DNA from: Anthopleura xanthogrammica
Taxonomy: Eukaryota > Cnidaria > Anthozoa > Actiniaria > Actiniidae
DNA length: 64,000 nucleotides
Reading direction: 5' to 3'
Assembly: GCA_964019055.1 (NCBI GenBank)
Contig: OZ025222.1
Location: 5,390,746-5,454,745 of the forward strand
Shown: positions 63,521-64,000 of the stretch, piece by piece
How positions within the stretch are numbered: position 1 is the stretch's first letter
Layout: the number at the start of each line of letters is the position of its first letter
Made by a program: the position numbers and the translations under genes
The notes under the pieces: generated by a model
The model's input: the letters and a program-made list of their open reading frames with translations, nothing else
Told to the model about the DNA's origin: nothing
Database searches by the model: none

Positions 63521-63846
63521 AAAGAAACTTCTCAGCAAAATTCCAATTTTGTCAGCAAAAAACAGTTTTTTTGACCAAAAAGCACCTTTTCTCAGCCAAA
63601 ACCCCATTTTTTTTCGCCAAAACGTCGTGTTTTTATCTTGTGAGGTCTTTTCAGGAGCAAAAAGTGGTGGTTTCAGCAAACAGGTCCTACCGTCAGCGAA
63701 AAACCTAGTTTTGAGAGCCAAAATGGCCATTTTTCAGTTTTTTGGGCTAAAAAGGTTTTTTTTCTAGCAAAACAGTGTTTTTGACACCCAAAATGTGCTT
63801 TTCTCGCCCAAAAGGTGCGTTTAGCAGTGAAAAAGTGGTGTTTTGG
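63521..63846 (+). repeat. Last forward monomer, truncated at phase 326 by the inversion
   Basis: This unit runs normally until 'ggtgttttgg' and then, in place of 'gccaaag', enters the reverse-oriented repeat. It carries a private A-to-C change at 63528 ('gaaacttctc' for 'gaaaattctc') that was not noticed in any other unit. This gives a useful tag for testing whether the downstream inverted array is a mirror copy of this one. Confidence 0.9.
63840..63846. other. Inversion junction with 7-bp microhomology
   Basis: The seven bases gttttgg belong equally to the forward monomer (phases 320-326, 'ggtgttttgg') and to the reverse complement of phases 76-82 ('ccaaaac' in 'cagccaaaacccc'). The base before it (t) matches only the forward repeat and the base after it (c) only the inverted repeat. 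The breakpoint therefore lies somewhere within these seven bases. Confidence 0.9.
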
Positions 63847-64000
63847 CTGAGAAAAGGTGCTTTTTGGTCAAAAAAACTGTTTTTTGCTGACAAAATTGGA
63901 ATTTTGCTGAGAATTTTCTTTGGCCCAAAACACCACTTTTTCACTGCTAAACGCACCTTTTGGGCGAGAAAAGCACATTTTGGGTGTCAAAAACACTGTT
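63847..64000 (-). repeat. Partial monomer in inverted orientation (phases 75 to 1, then 329 to 251)
   Basis: The reverse complement of these 154 bases reads as consensus satellite with no mismatch, covering phases 251-329 followed by phases 1-75. It is of the majority 'tttttttgacc', 'cagcaaaatt' type. The sequence is cut by the window edge, so how far the inverted array extends is unknown. Confidence 0.95.

Larger units (their letters stand above)
1..63846 (+). repeat. Satellite DNA array, 329-bp monomer, about 194 head-to-tail copies
   Basis: The phase 'aaagaaaatt' found at base 1 recurs at 330, 659 and onward every 329 bases to 63,521, so 193 full copies and one copy of 326 bp fit the forward array. 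The whole distance is 23 bases longer than 193 exact periods. All 23 are explained by small indels seen near 2392, 12297, 12711, 13203, 13698, 19319, 21952, 26559, 29000, 29371, 32483, 33975, 34131, 35958, 37606, 37748, 38405, 39029, 46970, 50105, 55826, 56156, 57068, 57147, 59048, 59127, 59333, 59382 and 59453. Most copies differ from the consensus at only zero to three positions. No unique sequence interrupts the array, so every stretch without a gene holds only this repeat. Its role is unknown; such arrays are usually heterochromatic and often lie at or near centromeres, but nothing here proves that location. Confidence in the repeat itself is very high. Confidence 0.99.
63771..64000. repeat. 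Perfect 76-bp inverted repeat around a 78-bp spacer
   Basis: Bases 63771-63846 are the exact reverse complement of 63925-64000. The spacer 63847-63924 is the reverse-oriented piece (phases 75 to 1, plus 'ggc') that has no partner on the forward side. If the inverted array continues past the window, the arms would be much longer and the locus would be a large palindrome able to form a hairpin or cruciform. Confidence 0.95.

Noticed and set aside
1..63846. CRISPR array
   Set aside because: The repeats are directly adjacent 329-bp units without unique spacers, and no cas gene is present; the ~21-bp sub-repeats are degenerate and lack constant-length spacers.
1..63846. Ribosomal intergenic spacer, tRNA cluster, snRNA cluster or histone-type gene tandem array
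   Set aside because: No rRNA, tRNA or snRNA motif and no gene was recognised in the 329-bp unit.
1..63846. All length variants as sequencing or assembly errors
   Set aside because: Several indels recur at matched positions in duplicated blocks together with substitutions (19319/21952, 32483/34131, 57068/59048), so at least those are inherited; isolated single-base homopolymer indels could still be errors.
63747..63956. 69-codon open frame crossing the inversion junction
   Set aside because: It is made of satellite in both orientations joined by chance at the breakpoint.
1..64000. Transposable element (terminal inverted repeats, LTR, target-site duplication)
   Set aside because: No boundary between repeat and non-repeat exists in the window; the only inverted repeat is the array orientation switch at 63.8 kb.

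Overview
This window contains no recognisable gene. It is one uninterrupted satellite DNA array: a 329-bp monomer repeated head to tail about 194 times on the + strand from base 1 to base 63,846. The last 154 bases (63,847-64,000) hold the same monomer in the opposite orientation. Base 1 falls at monomer phase 'aaagaaaatt', and the same phase recurs at 330, 659 and so on, up to the last forward unit at 63,521. That distance is 193 periods plus 23 bases, and the 23 bases are fully accounted for by small indels, mostly in homopolymer runs. The monomer is about 39% GC by hand count. Copies differ from one another by only a few substitutions, so the array was homogenised recently.

The monomer has a second, older level of structure. 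It divides into about 15 degenerate sub-repeats, mostly 18-24 bp, each built as (c)agc(c)-A4/5 - 3 to 6 variable bases - T4/8 - (c/g). A-runs and T-runs therefore alternate roughly every ten bases, and every sub-repeat is a short imperfect dyad. The many open frames on both strands (about 93 aa on + and 128 aa on -, repeated in almost every unit) are shadows of this composition. The period is not a multiple of three, so the frame is lost at each unit boundary.

The third level is regional and shows in rare shared variants. (a) 1-12.4 kb: a 'ttttttggacc' subtype alternates with the majority 'tttttttgacc' subtype; there is a 5-unit duplication at 4.3-7 kb and a 4-unit variant periodicity at 9.9-12.2 kb. 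(b) 12.3-20 kb: a 3-unit duplication and a 5-unit duplication. (c) 19.3-24.7 kb: an 8-unit (2,633-bp) duplication whose second copy has lost one unit. (d) 25.7-28 kb: seven consecutive units with 'cagccaaatt'. (e) 32.4-35.3 kb: a 5-unit duplication marked by unusual indels. (f) 36-44 kb: shuffled rare variants and a 3-unit spacing of one variant. (g) 39-56.2 kb: an island of units that have gained AAGCTT. (h) 51.2-55.2 kb: a clean 6-unit (1,974-bp) duplication. (i) 56.9-59.6 kb: three units with a 5-base insertion. (j) 59.6-63.8 kb: near-consensus units. (k) 63,840-63,846: an inversion junction with 7 bp of microhomology, giving a 76-bp perfect inverted repeat around a 78-bp spacer.

The organism is almost certainly a eukaryote, and the locus is pericentromeric, centromeric, subtelomeric or otherwise heterochromatic. 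The species and the chromosomal location cannot be read from the sequence. The intact CpGs in the monomer (seven per unit) fit either weak CpG methylation, as in many invertebrates, or very recent amplification. No transposon, RNA gene, CRISPR array, telomeric repeat or conventional promoter was recognised.
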